A stretch of 64,000 nucleotides of DNA from Oceanococcus sp051252075 (lineage in GTDB: Bacteria > Pseudomonadota > Gammaproteobacteria > Nevskiales > Oceanococcaceae), in assembly GCA_051252075.1 (NCBI GenBank), contig JBPOFU010000004.1:1-64000 (forward strand). Reading direction: 5' to 3'. Made by a program: the position numbers and the translations under genes. The notes under the pieces were generated by a model, which saw only the letters and a list, made by a program, of their open reading frames with translations, searched no databases and was not told where the DNA came from. Within the stretch, counting starts at the first letter, position 1, and each line of letters opens with the position of its first letter. Positions 8,758 through 16,314 of the stretch are shown piece by piece.

Positions 8758-8821
8758 TTACGCATATACAAATTTCGGGGCGGCAGTTTTGGGATATGAA
8801 GGCGACTAACGACGCATCGCA

Positions 8822-10168
8822 ATGCCACTGACAAACGCACAGCTACTGAGGTCTCCGTCATTGCTGCTACTGGGGTTTTGTCTCATGTTTATGGCGTGGC
8901 CGAGTGTGCGCGTTATTGGGAATATTTCGTTCAGTGATGTCTTTTTTGTATTGAGCCTTGTCGTTGGCCTGGTAGAACGCATTTGGAAGCGTGAACTGAA
9001 TTTGTCGCCCCGAGCGCTCAACGCGCTCCTTATGTACATACTGGCTACCCTGTTGTTCTTGCCAGGTTACCTTTGGTGGCAATTTGCCACACCGGTCCCG
9101 GTAGCTGGTTTCGATGGGCGCATTTCAGATGTCAGCGGTGTGAATCTCACGTTAAATGCAAATGTCTTATTTGGGGGCGGTAGTACGTCTCAAACAAAAC
9201 TATTCCTGATCTTCCTGATAAATACATCATTGATGCCGGTGGCATTGTGGATTGTTAGGATAAAACGCGAGTCAGAATGGGTATTTCTGTGGAGGATGTG
9301 GACATTCGGTGCGGTTTACGGAGCTCTGGTAGTTGTGCTGAACTGCAACGGTTTATGGCCTTTTGAATTGTTCGACAGGTCGTGGGTTTACATACGTCGA
9401 GCGAGCGGACTGACAGCCCATGCCAATATTTTGGCAGCGATATGCATGCTTGCAATTCCGGGATTGCTCATTGCGTTTACTCAGTCACAGTCTTGGCTGC
9501 AGCGTGCGTTTTTCGTAGTTTGTTTTTGCCTTGTTTGGGGCGCGCTGGACCTTACAAAATCGCGTAGCGGGGTCGTGGGCGTTTTCGTAATCGTTGGTGG
9601 GTTTTGGGTTCTGTCCGCCCCGCAGCTAGGAAAATCCATTCTTCGCTTCGTCAGCGGTACGGTAATCGCTTCGTCATTTCTGATCATCAATTCATTCAGC
9701 GGTGGGCATGTGGGCGGCGCTTTGGGGCGATTGCTTAAAGGAAGCTCGCAGTCAGATGGCGCACGTGAAATCATCAATGGATTGGTGTGGGAACAGGCAT
9801 TGAATAGTCCCTTCGTAGGTGTCGGATACAGCGCATTAAAAGTCGCACACAATTTATATTTGCAAATGTGGCACGTCGCTGGAGTCTTTGGTCTCGTGGG
9901 GTATTTGATTGTTATATTGATGCCTATTTTCCTGATTTGGCCATGGCGAAAAGTCTGTGAGTACCGGAATGTGAGCGTGGTGCTCTCACTGACCTTGTGG
10001 GCTTCCGCACTCTTGGCCCTAACAAAAAGTAATCCTGGTGAATTCACGCTGGGGGTTTTCTTTGCGTTAGTCGTTTACTGGGGGCTCAGTGCGAGATATG
10101 GCCGCGAATTTTCCATGCCATTGCAAGATCGGACGGCGTTCGAGCGTGAGACCGTGAGCTTGCGATGA
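8822..10168 (+). CDS. O-antigen polymerase/ligase family membrane protein (Wzy-like)
   Basis: Polytopic inner-membrane protein of 448 residues with about ten hydrophobic segments. The second half contains 'LDLTKSRSGVVGVFVIVGG' (SRS-G motif), then 'SPFVGVGYSALKVAHNLYL' and a following helix, which together resemble the Wzy_C/O-antigen ligase domain (conserved Arg, then GxG...HN). Members either polymerise repeat units on undecaprenyl pyrophosphate or transfer glycan to an acceptor. In this exopolysaccharide context polymerase is favoured. Its stop overlaps the next ATG by 4 bases (ATGA). A second family member lies at 14216-15604 on the other strand. Confidence 0.8.
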   Translation: MPLTNAQLLRSPSLLLLGFCLMFMAWPSVRVIGNISFSDVFFVLSLVVGLVERIWKRELNLSPRALNALLMYILATLLFLPGYLWWQFATPVPVAGFDGRISDVSGVNLTLNANVLFGGGSTSQTKLFLIFLINTSLMPVALWIVRIKRESEWVFLWRMWTFGAVYGALVVVLNCNGLWPFELFDRSWVYIRRASGLTAHANILAAICMLAIPGLLIAFTQSQSWLQRAFFVVCFCLVWGALDLTKSRSGVVGVFVIVGGFWVLSAPQLGKSILRFVSGTVIASSFLIINSFSGGHVGGALGRLLKGSSQSDGAREIINGLVWEQALNSPFVGVGYSALKVAHNLYLQMWHVAGVFGLVGYLIVILMPIFLIWPWRKVCEYRNVSVVLSLTLWASALLALTKSNPGEFTLGVFFALVVYWGLSARYGREFSMPLQDRTAFERETVSLR

Positions 10169-11649
10169 AGCTTCACAATGCACAGTCGCCCGGTTGGTGG
10201 CACTACCTTCTATTTCTACTGGTCATGCTTGCGCTGCAGGAGTGGGGTTACTTCTTCCTGTCTCAAGGTGGCTATGGTTATGAAGTCTCTGCAATTAAGG
10301 AAGTGCTAGGAACGATCATACGACTGATTGTTGAGCTACAAGTTGCGATTATATTACTCATCACTCCACGACCGCTGTCTAGGGTTTTAATTGCGAGCAT
10401 CCTGGTGCTTTTTATTGCTGCCATCATGTTGGCGCGAGAAGCAGGTTTTTTGCTAACACTTTCTTTGGCGCTTTCTAATTACCGCGAAGCCATAGAGGTT
10501 TCGACGCATGGGCTAGGATTGAACATCACCGACGCTATGGTCTTGTTGTCGGTAGGTTTGTTGAGTGTCCTTGCATGGGTAGTCTTGCCCCAAAAGCGCC
10601 TGCGCTACCGAACGGTGATGGTGGTTTTGATTCCATTTTTAATATTCGATTCTATTTTGGTCATGGCAATCGATCCGCCTCAACGTATTCGCACCTATAT
10701 AAGTAAGGAACGAATCATGCTGAGCTACGGCTATATAGGCATGCTCGTTGCTGATGGTGCATTCATTGTGGCAGCAAACCGTCAGGAAGCGTACGAGGGG
10801 TTTTTAGAAAACGGTCAAAACGCAGAGAGTCAACCGATTGAAGGCGTGTTGAAATTTGATCCGGTTTCGATCTATATGATTCAGTGGGAAAGTTTGGATT
10901 ATATTGCGTTAGAGCAATTGGAAGACGGCTCATTCTTAAAGGGCTTGGAGGCTGCCGTAGGGGTGCAGAACTTAAAAACAGAGCACATTAATGGCTCTGC
11001 CGATACCGACTACGCGATCCTAACAGGGCTGCCTACGCCGAGAGACATTAATCCCTATTTGCTTTCGGCGACAAGGCGCGAGGCCTATCTGGCTAAAGAC
11101 CTAAATTCACAAGGCTTCGCGACGAACTTTGTTCATTGCAATACCGAGCGATTTTTTTCGCGTGGAAAACGTGTTTCAGAATTCGGGTTCTCGCGCATCT
11201 ACTGGAGCGAGTCATTTGGATTTGAGCGCGATGGGGCGGGGTTTTGGGGCTTAGATGATCGAAAGTGTGTTGAACGCATTACGAACGATGTTGGGCTTAC
11301 ATCAGGACAATTCTTGTACTTCATAACCCTCACTTCACATTACCCGTACCGCAACATTCCTGCGAGTAGAAATAGTGACGGCAACTTACTAGAGCGGTAT
11401 ATGATCGAAGTCAAAAATACTGATATGGCGATCTCGACTTTGGTTTCCGCAATGCCAAATAGATCGTTGCTATTGGTGTATGGCGATCATGGCGCATTAG
11501 GCATGCCGGGCTTTAGTAAACAATCTAGCGTGCCGTTGTTGTGTGCCCTAATTGAGGAATCAGTGTTTGTACCTTGTGGTCTAAGCTTTCTTCAAGGCAT
11601 CTGGACCTATCAGCTTGGTCAAGAAATTTGGCGAGCACTAAAAAAGTGA
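10165..11649 (+). CDS. Membrane-anchored sulfatase-fold protein, LtaS/phosphoglycerol transferase-like
   Basis: 494 residues: about five N-terminal membrane helices (to ~residue 170), then a periplasmic alkaline-phosphatase-superfamily domain. It has 'YMIQWESLDY' (metal-binding Glu), 'NGSADTDYAILTGL' where Ser278 sits at the nucleophile position usually held by Thr in LTA synthases, 'HYPY' and 'VYGDHG' (D441/H442 metal ligands). LtaS and OpgB relatives move glycerol phosphate from phosphatidylglycerol to a polymer; true sulfatases hydrolyse sulfate esters. The local CDP-glycerol genes favour phosphoglycerol transfer, but the Ser and the sulfotransferases nearby leave the reaction open. ATGA overlap with the upstream polymerase gene. 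Confidence 0.75.
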   Translation: MKLHNAQSPGWWHYLLFLLVMLALQEWGYFFLSQGGYGYEVSAIKEVLGTIIRLIVELQVAIILLITPRPLSRVLIASILVLFIAAIMLAREAGFLLTLSLALSNYREAIEVSTHGLGLNITDAMVLLSVGLLSVLAWVVLPQKRLRYRTVMVVLIPFLIFDSILVMAIDPPQRIRTYISKERIMLSYGYIGMLVADGAFIVAANRQEAYEGFLENGQNAESQPIEGVLKFDPVSIYMIQWESLDYIALEQLEDGSFLKGLEAAVGVQNLKTEHINGSADTDYAILTGLPTPRDINPYLLSATRREAYLAKDLNSQGFATNFVHCNTERFFSRGKRVSEFGFSRIYWSESFGFERDGAGFWGLDDRKCVERITNDVGLTSGQFLYFITLTSHYPYRNIPASRNSDGNLLERYMIEVKNTDMAISTLVSAMPNRSLLLVYGDHGALGMPGFSKQSSVPLLCALIEESVFVPCGLSFLQGIWTYQLGQEIWRALKK

Positions 11650-11696
11650 TGTCCAGTTCATCCTAAGTTGGGGGGGCAAGTATGGCAGGACCGTAT

Positions 11697-11703
11697 AGGA
11701 GGT
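11697..11703 (+). promoter_or_regulatory. Strong Shine-Dalgarno deciding the acyltransferase start
   Basis: AGGAGGT lies 4 bases before GTG 11707. The frame is open further upstream to TTG 11668, but that start has no such site and would add 13 residues before the conserved 'YALDNAKF' segment. GTG 11707 is therefore preferred. Confidence 0.6.
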
Positions 11704-11706
11704 CTC

Positions 11707-12708
11707 GTGAGTCGAATTTACGCGCTCGATAATGCAAAATTTCTGATGTTGATATTGGTGGTTTTTGGGCACCTAATTGAGCCACTTACCAATAGCAGCA
11801 ACATGATTAAAGTGCTTTTTATGAGTATCTATTCCTTCCACATGCCAGTATTAATTATGGCGGCCGGAATGGTTAGTTCAAGTGAGCTCAGCAAGGGCCG
11901 CGTCGTCAAGTTACTTCGTTCGATAGCGCTGCCGTTACTGGTTTTCACCGCACTGTACGAGGCTTGCGTTTTTGCAGCGCGGGGAACACCGAGCGGCTAC
12001 TCCGTGAGCCTGCAGCCATATTGGATTTTGTGGTTTCTTTTCAGTTTGTTGATATGGCGGCTTTTGCTGCCTATGCTTTTGAAACTACGTCACCCCTTGA
12101 TCTTGAGTGTCGCGCTTTCCCTTGCCGCAGGCTACATGGACGGCATAGGTTATTTTCTAGGGCTGTCTAGGACCATTTATTTCTTTCCATTCTTTCTGGC
12201 GGGGAACATTGTCACTACGGCGTTTCTGCGGGATTCGAAAACAAGGCATATTCCAAAGCAGGTATGGCTGGCGGTTCTGTTGCTCAATACGTTTGTGGTT
12301 TGGGTCCTTCAAGATCAATCCCAGTCCTGGCTTTACGGTAGTTTTTCCTATGCTCAATTGGGAGCGGATGGCTGGACTGCCGCGGCCTCTAGGTTGGCAG
12401 TGTATGGCCTGTCCTTTACGACTTCAGTCGCGGTATTAATGCTTGTGCCGACACGCGCTTCGGTCATCTCTGTTCTAGGTTCAAACTCGCTCTATGCCTA
12501 TCTGTGGCACGGATTCCTCGTCAAGATTTTGCTTGGGATTGGGGCTATCCATTTTCTTGCAAGTTTTGGAGCAGTTACGGTACTCCTCAGCATTTTCTTC
12601 ATTGCCTTGATCGCGACGTTGGCTCTTTCTAGCGGCTTCATTGCGCAAAATACTGAACGATTTCTGTTCGCACCATTCAGGCAGCTGTTTTCGAGCCCAT
12701 TATTTTGA
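11707..12708 (+). CDS. Acyltransferase family 3 membrane protein
   Basis: About 333 residues with ten predicted membrane helices. It opens with 'YALDNAKFLMLILVVFGHL', the first-helix motif of acyltransferase-3/OafA-type proteins, where the His is essential in the family. 'YSFHMPVLIMAAGM' and 'WFLFSLLIWRLLLP' match the second and third conserved blocks of the fucose-4-O-acetylase-like group. It would move an acyl group, usually acetyl from cytoplasmic acetyl-CoA, to sugars of the growing polysaccharide. It sits 57 bases after the sulfatase-fold gene. Only the membrane domain is present, with no SGNH esterase extension. Confidence 0.83.
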   Translation: MSRIYALDNAKFLMLILVVFGHLIEPLTNSSNMIKVLFMSIYSFHMPVLIMAAGMVSSSELSKGRVVKLLRSIALPLLVFTALYEACVFAARGTPSGYSVSLQPYWILWFLFSLLIWRLLLPMLLKLRHPLILSVALSLAAGYMDGIGYFLGLSRTIYFFPFFLAGNIVTTAFLRDSKTRHIPKQVWLAVLLLNTFVVWVLQDQSQSWLYGSFSYAQLGADGWTAAASRLAVYGLSFTTSVAVLMLVPTRASVISVLGSNSLYAYLWHGFLVKILLGIGAIHFLASFGAVTVLLSIFFIALIATLALSSGFIAQNTERFLFAPFRQLFSSPLF

Positions 12709-12876
12709 GTTAGCATCGGCCAAAGTGCTCTATGGCCCCAGGGGCGTCCACCTATTGGGGTAGGTGCATATCAGGTCAATGCATATACTATTTTATAAGA
12801 TTATTTACAGTGTCAACCGTGTCCTGGTTCGATACATTCGTATTTTTTTGAACGATTTGAGGAGCCAGCAGGCGTC

Positions 12877-14259
12877 GTGCATTTGATTCCATTTTTGGTT
12901 ATTGCCGACATTACTATGACGTGGCTGTGTGGCTACAGTTGCTTGCTTTTAGTCGCAGGTTGGTCTGGTCGATCGAGTATCGGATTCACTGATGCAGTGA
13001 GCCTTTTGATGTCTTTGTGCGCCATTGCTTTTCCATTGTTTGTGCGGGTTTATGGGGGCTATGAGCGTCGGTCGATTGTGTCCTTGGGGCGAAGCGTTCA
13101 GCGGGTGCTTACAGCATGGGGCACCGTATTTGTACTGATGTTGGTTATTCTTTGGGCCAACAAGCTCAGTGAAAATTTCTCCCGACTGTGGATGGGCTTG
13201 TGGTTTTGCACGACTACTGTGCTGCTGGTGCTTGGCCAAATTGTGTACTACTTTCTTTTGCGCTGGATCCAGGGTGCTGTGGGATCTGAGTTGCGGGTTT
13301 TGGTTGTAGGCTCAGACAATCATGCGATTTCACTCTTCTCGGACATCAATCAGAGTACACATAATGGTTACCATATCGTCGGTTACTTTGGGGCAGAGCA
13401 GCAAGAATGCCCCGTGCCTTGGAAGGGGGGGGCCGAGAATATTCTACAAGTGCTCCGTTCTTCAGATGACGATCTAGTGGACGAAATTTGGATCATGCAA
13501 TCGGAGGCTACAGCTGAATTAGGGCGAGCCATGTTTGTCCGCGATGATTTGAGGCTGTATCAACTCCGCTTCGTGCCCAGTTTTCAGGGCTTTGACTTTT
13601 TTGGCAGTGATCTGGAGCGTATTGGCAGACACTCCTTGATTGGGATGTCCGTATCCCCACAAGTAGGATTGCAAGCTGCTGGAAAGCGGGCTATCGATAT
13701 TCTTGGCTCTGCATTGGGTTTGATATTGTTCGCGCCATTGTTTCTGATCATAGCGCTATCAATCCGTTGGGAATCATTAGGGGGTGTGTTTTTTTCTCAA
13801 CAACGGCATGGTAGGGGAGGGTGTTTGTTTAAGTTATGGAAGTTTCGCTCTATGACTCAGCAGGCTTCCAGTGAGCAATTTGTTCAAGCGGTTCGAGGTG
13901 ATCAACGAGTAACCCGTGTTGGATATTGGTTGCGACGGTGGTCCTTGGATGAAATTCCCCAGCTTTGGAATGTGTTGTTAGGGAGTATGAGTTTGGTTGG
14001 TCCGCGTCCTCACCCAGCGCAGATGAATGAAGATGCGGTCACGCGTGATTTTCGTTACCACTTGCGTCACAAGGTGAAACCCGGAATGAGTGGTTGGGCG
14101 CAAGTCAATGGTTATCGCGGTGAAACGAGTGATGCAGAATTGTTGGATAAACGTCTGGAATATGATTTGTATTACATCAATAACTGGACTTTGTGGCTCG
14201 ATATAAAAATTCTCATCATGACGGTATTCGTTGGCTTTCGACACCCAAACGCTTACTGA
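12877..14259 (+). CDS. Undecaprenyl-phosphate sugar phosphotransferase (WcaJ-type)
   Basis: 460-residue polyprenyl glycosylphosphotransferase. Four N-terminal membrane helices are followed by a CoA-binding-like cytoplasmic domain (~130-260) and the C-terminal bacterial sugar transferase domain from ~residue 265. That domain shows 'KRAIDILGSALGLILFAPLF', 'LFKLWKFRSM', 'RRWSLDEIPQLWNVLLGSMS' and 'LVGPRPHP', with the catalytic Asp-Glu pair and PRP loop. It moves a hexose-1-phosphate (often glucose or galactose) to undecaprenyl phosphate, the first committed step of the polymer. GTG 12877 has TGAGGAG 12 bases upstream. Its 3' end overlaps the convergent O-antigen-ligase-like gene by 44 bases. Confidence 0.9.
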   Translation: MHLIPFLVIADITMTWLCGYSCLLLVAGWSGRSSIGFTDAVSLLMSLCAIAFPLFVRVYGGYERRSIVSLGRSVQRVLTAWGTVFVLMLVILWANKLSENFSRLWMGLWFCTTTVLLVLGQIVYYFLLRWIQGAVGSELRVLVVGSDNHAISLFSDINQSTHNGYHIVGYFGAEQQECPVPWKGGAENILQVLRSSDDDLVDEIWIMQSEATAELGRAMFVRDDLRLYQLRFVPSFQGFDFFGSDLERIGRHSLIGMSVSPQVGLQAAGKRAIDILGSALGLILFAPLFLIIALSIRWESLGGVFFSQQRHGRGGCLFKLWKFRSMTQQASSEQFVQAVRGDQRVTRVGYWLRRWSLDEIPQLWNVLLGSMSLVGPRPHPAQMNEDAVTRDFRYHLRHKVKPGMSGWAQVNGYRGETSDAELLDKRLEYDLYYINNWTLWLDIKILIMTVFVGFRHPNAY

Positions 14260-15604
14260 CCTTTCCATGTTGGCATGATGCAATGAGTGCCAACCAGGCA
14301 ACAAAAGTGGTTCGCCAAGCCGGTATTTGAAAGTTGAATTCAAACAAAGCGTGAAGTAATGCTGCTGCGCAGACTGCGAATGCCCCTGCGGCGATTGCTT
14401 GTTGAGTGGTGTGTTTGGAGCTGAACGTTCGCGCGGCCATAAGCAGGTGCAGAATGACGAGGTTGATTAGCAAGCCATATCCAATCCAGCCGGTTTCGAT
14501 GATGAATTGTTGATGGTCGTTGTGGGCATGCACATAACGCGGTGTTCGAGGCGAGCTCCGTGCCAAATCCTCTACAAGTGCATAGCTGCCCAAGCCCGTG
14601 CCCCCTATTCCGGCTTTGCTGATTAGTCGCTGGCTCAATGCGCGAGCGGTAGATCGTGTGTCTGTTTCTAATTTCGTGTTTTCGATGCGTTCAACCACAC
14701 GCTGTAAGCCAAAATGTTGGCTGACTAGTACGATATCCACCACAGCGATACTGGAAAAAATAAGGGCTGTTTTAAGAAAGGATCGAGTGCTTTGTGAGCG
14801 TAACAACCAAAGTATTGCAAAAACGCTCATCGCCGCCGCAAGGCTGGTATTACCCATGCGGGAGCGGCTTAATACAACAGCAATTACCATCGTCAGCAAG
14901 CTAACTCGAAGGGGAACTGCAATGCTTTGTATCAGGTGGATCAGACGTCGATGAATGCTGTTCCAGGGCGGGTCCTTTATGCTGAGTAGCAGCACCAGAG
15001 TGGCGACAGCACAGAGGGTAAGGTAGGCAGCGAAATGATTGCGATTGGCAAAGCTGCCATGTGCGTCGTGCTTGTGGACAAAGCCGTCCGGTTCAATCCA
15101 CGCCCATGTCCAACCCGTCGTCAGAGAGAGAATGCCGTAAATGGCCTGAGAGCTACCGAGTATGACTAAGCACCAGAGAAAGACTTTCTTTCGCTTTCGG
15201 TTTTGCAGATGAAGTCTCAGTGATTCCCAAAGGCAGAATAGGCCACATGACACCAATAGCAGTCGGGCTGTTTCCATAGGCACAAGGCTAATGCTGTAAT
15301 GGGCATTTAAACCTTGTTTCTCAATGGACTGCCAGATTTGCCTGGACAACGGGCTAACTTCTTGCAGCAAGCTTGTGGACATCGGCAATACTTGTATAAG
15401 CAGCCAAGTTAACCACGCCAACCAGCTCAGCCTAGTTAAGCGAGTCAGCATAGTTGAATGCGCATTCTTTTTATGGGGGTGTATCAGTAGAGCTGCAGCA
15501 GAAATGATGATGAATGCGGTTTCCGCTATTGGTAAGTTGCCGCCACGAAACCATGGTAAAAGAATGATGGCGAGCAGGCACAGCACAAAGCTCAGCATCC
15601 TCAT
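14216..15604 (-). CDS. O-antigen ligase/polymerase-like membrane protein
   Basis: 462-residue inner-membrane protein with about eleven hydrophobic segments and a long periplasmic loop. It carries 'SLTTGWTWAWIEPDGF' and 'HGSFANRNHFAAYLTL', which mark this exopolysaccharide O-antigen-ligase group, then 'VVLSRSRMGNTSLAAAM', 'GIGGTGLGSY' and 'VHAHNDHQQFIIETGWIG'. The Wzy_C-type Arg and the His-Asn pair are thus present. It is translated towards the WcaJ gene and overlaps it tail to tail. ATGA coupling with the upstream TPR-like gene places it as the last gene of the minus-strand export operon. Whether this or the 8822 protein is the polymerase is not decidable here. Confidence 0.8.
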   Translation of the reverse strand: MRMLSFVLCLLAIILLPWFRGGNLPIAETAFIIISAAALLIHPHKKNAHSTMLTRLTRLSWLAWLTWLLIQVLPMSTSLLQEVSPLSRQIWQSIEKQGLNAHYSISLVPMETARLLLVSCGLFCLWESLRLHLQNRKRKKVFLWCLVILGSSQAIYGILSLTTGWTWAWIEPDGFVHKHDAHGSFANRNHFAAYLTLCAVATLVLLLSIKDPPWNSIHRRLIHLIQSIAVPLRVSLLTMVIAVVLSRSRMGNTSLAAAMSVFAILWLLRSQSTRSFLKTALIFSSIAVVDIVLVSQHFGLQRVVERIENTKLETDTRSTARALSQRLISKAGIGGTGLGSYALVEDLARSSPRTPRYVHAHNDHQQFIIETGWIGYGLLINLVILHLLMAARTFSSKHTTQQAIAAGAFAVCAAALLHALFEFNFQIPAWRTTFVAWLALIASCQHGKVSKRLGVESQRIPS

Positions 15605-16266
15605 AGGAACCCATGGTTATGGCATGAACGTTTGAGTTTCCCCCGATTAGCCCGGGGAGATTGGCAGCGGGCGCGTAGAGCCACCAAATTGTCACACCAA
15701 TATTTTGTACGAACCGTTTTGTCTTCAAACAGACAAAATGCGTCTTGCGCATCTGTCGCTAACAATTGTGAATAGAGTAGAACTGGTGTGTGCAGAGATG
15801 CTTGGCTTCTAGCCTGTTGCCAAGCTGTCTGTATTGCAGGCGGGGCGATATGATTAAAGTGGGTGGATAGCAGCGCTTGTTCTAATGAAATGTAGTTAGT
15901 GTTTGGGGCCATACTGAGCGCTTGTGCTGCTGCCTTTAGGCCAGATTCGTGGTGGCCGAAGTATAAGCCCAGTGTGGCCACGCGACTCCACAATCGAGCA
16001 TCGCTAGGTTGAAGTTGCAGGGCCTGATTTATTAGATCCCAAGCGTGTCGTCTGTTGATAGAGGCGAACCTTTCTCCAAGAGCATGCAGATGGCTGGGAG
16101 CAGGGTGCCAATGGGGGCTTATGAGAGCAGTATGCTGCAATTTTACGGATGCAACGTTTGTGAGCAGATGCTGAGATTCCAACCAGACGCGGCTTTGCCC
16201 GTAGAGTTGCATTAACGCTAGCGACAATATGAGTAGTGCAAAAAGTGGGCGCAGTAGGATTAACAT
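15601..16266 (-). CDS. Membrane-anchored TPR-like protein of the polysaccharide operon
   Basis: 221 residues. An N-terminal hydrophobic helix ('LILLRPLFALLILSLALM') would anchor it with a periplasmic body. The middle holds two helix-turn-helix units with TPR spacing ('AWDLINQALQLQPSDARLWS' and the following 'ESGLKAAAQALSMAPNTNY'). Cysteines cluster in the last 50 residues. I do not recognise a named family. Its 4-base overlap with the ligase-like gene and its position after the wzc gene suggest an accessory scaffold for polymer assembly; this is inference from context. Confidence 0.6.
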   Translation of the reverse strand: MLILLRPLFALLILSLALMQLYGQSRVWLESQHLLTNVASVKLQHTALISPHWHPAPSHLHALGERFASINRRHAWDLINQALQLQPSDARLWSRVATLGLYFGHHESGLKAAAQALSMAPNTNYISLEQALLSTHFNHIAPPAIQTAWQQARSQASLHTPVLLYSQLLATDAQDAFCLFEDKTVRTKYWCDNLVALRARCQSPRANRGKLKRSCHNHGFL

Positions 16267-16314
16267 GGCTCACTAGGGTTGGGAATGGGCTAGTGTAGAA
16301 ATTCGTTGCCCCAC

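Noticed and set aside
9481..10047. 188-codon minus-strand frame inside the O-antigen polymerase gene
   Set aside because: Shadow of a membrane-protein gene; composition is Pro/Thr/Ser-rich without motifs.
12749..12766. CACCTA/TAGGTG hairpin before wcaJ considered as terminator of the acyltransferase gene
   Set aside because: Only 6 bp with no U-run. It may be incidental, and the downstream gene belongs to the same locus.
12805..12816. TTGACA-like box on the minus strand considered as an antisense promoter
   Set aside because: No good -10 hexamer at 16-18 bases; the best TATAAA match is at a 13-base spacing.
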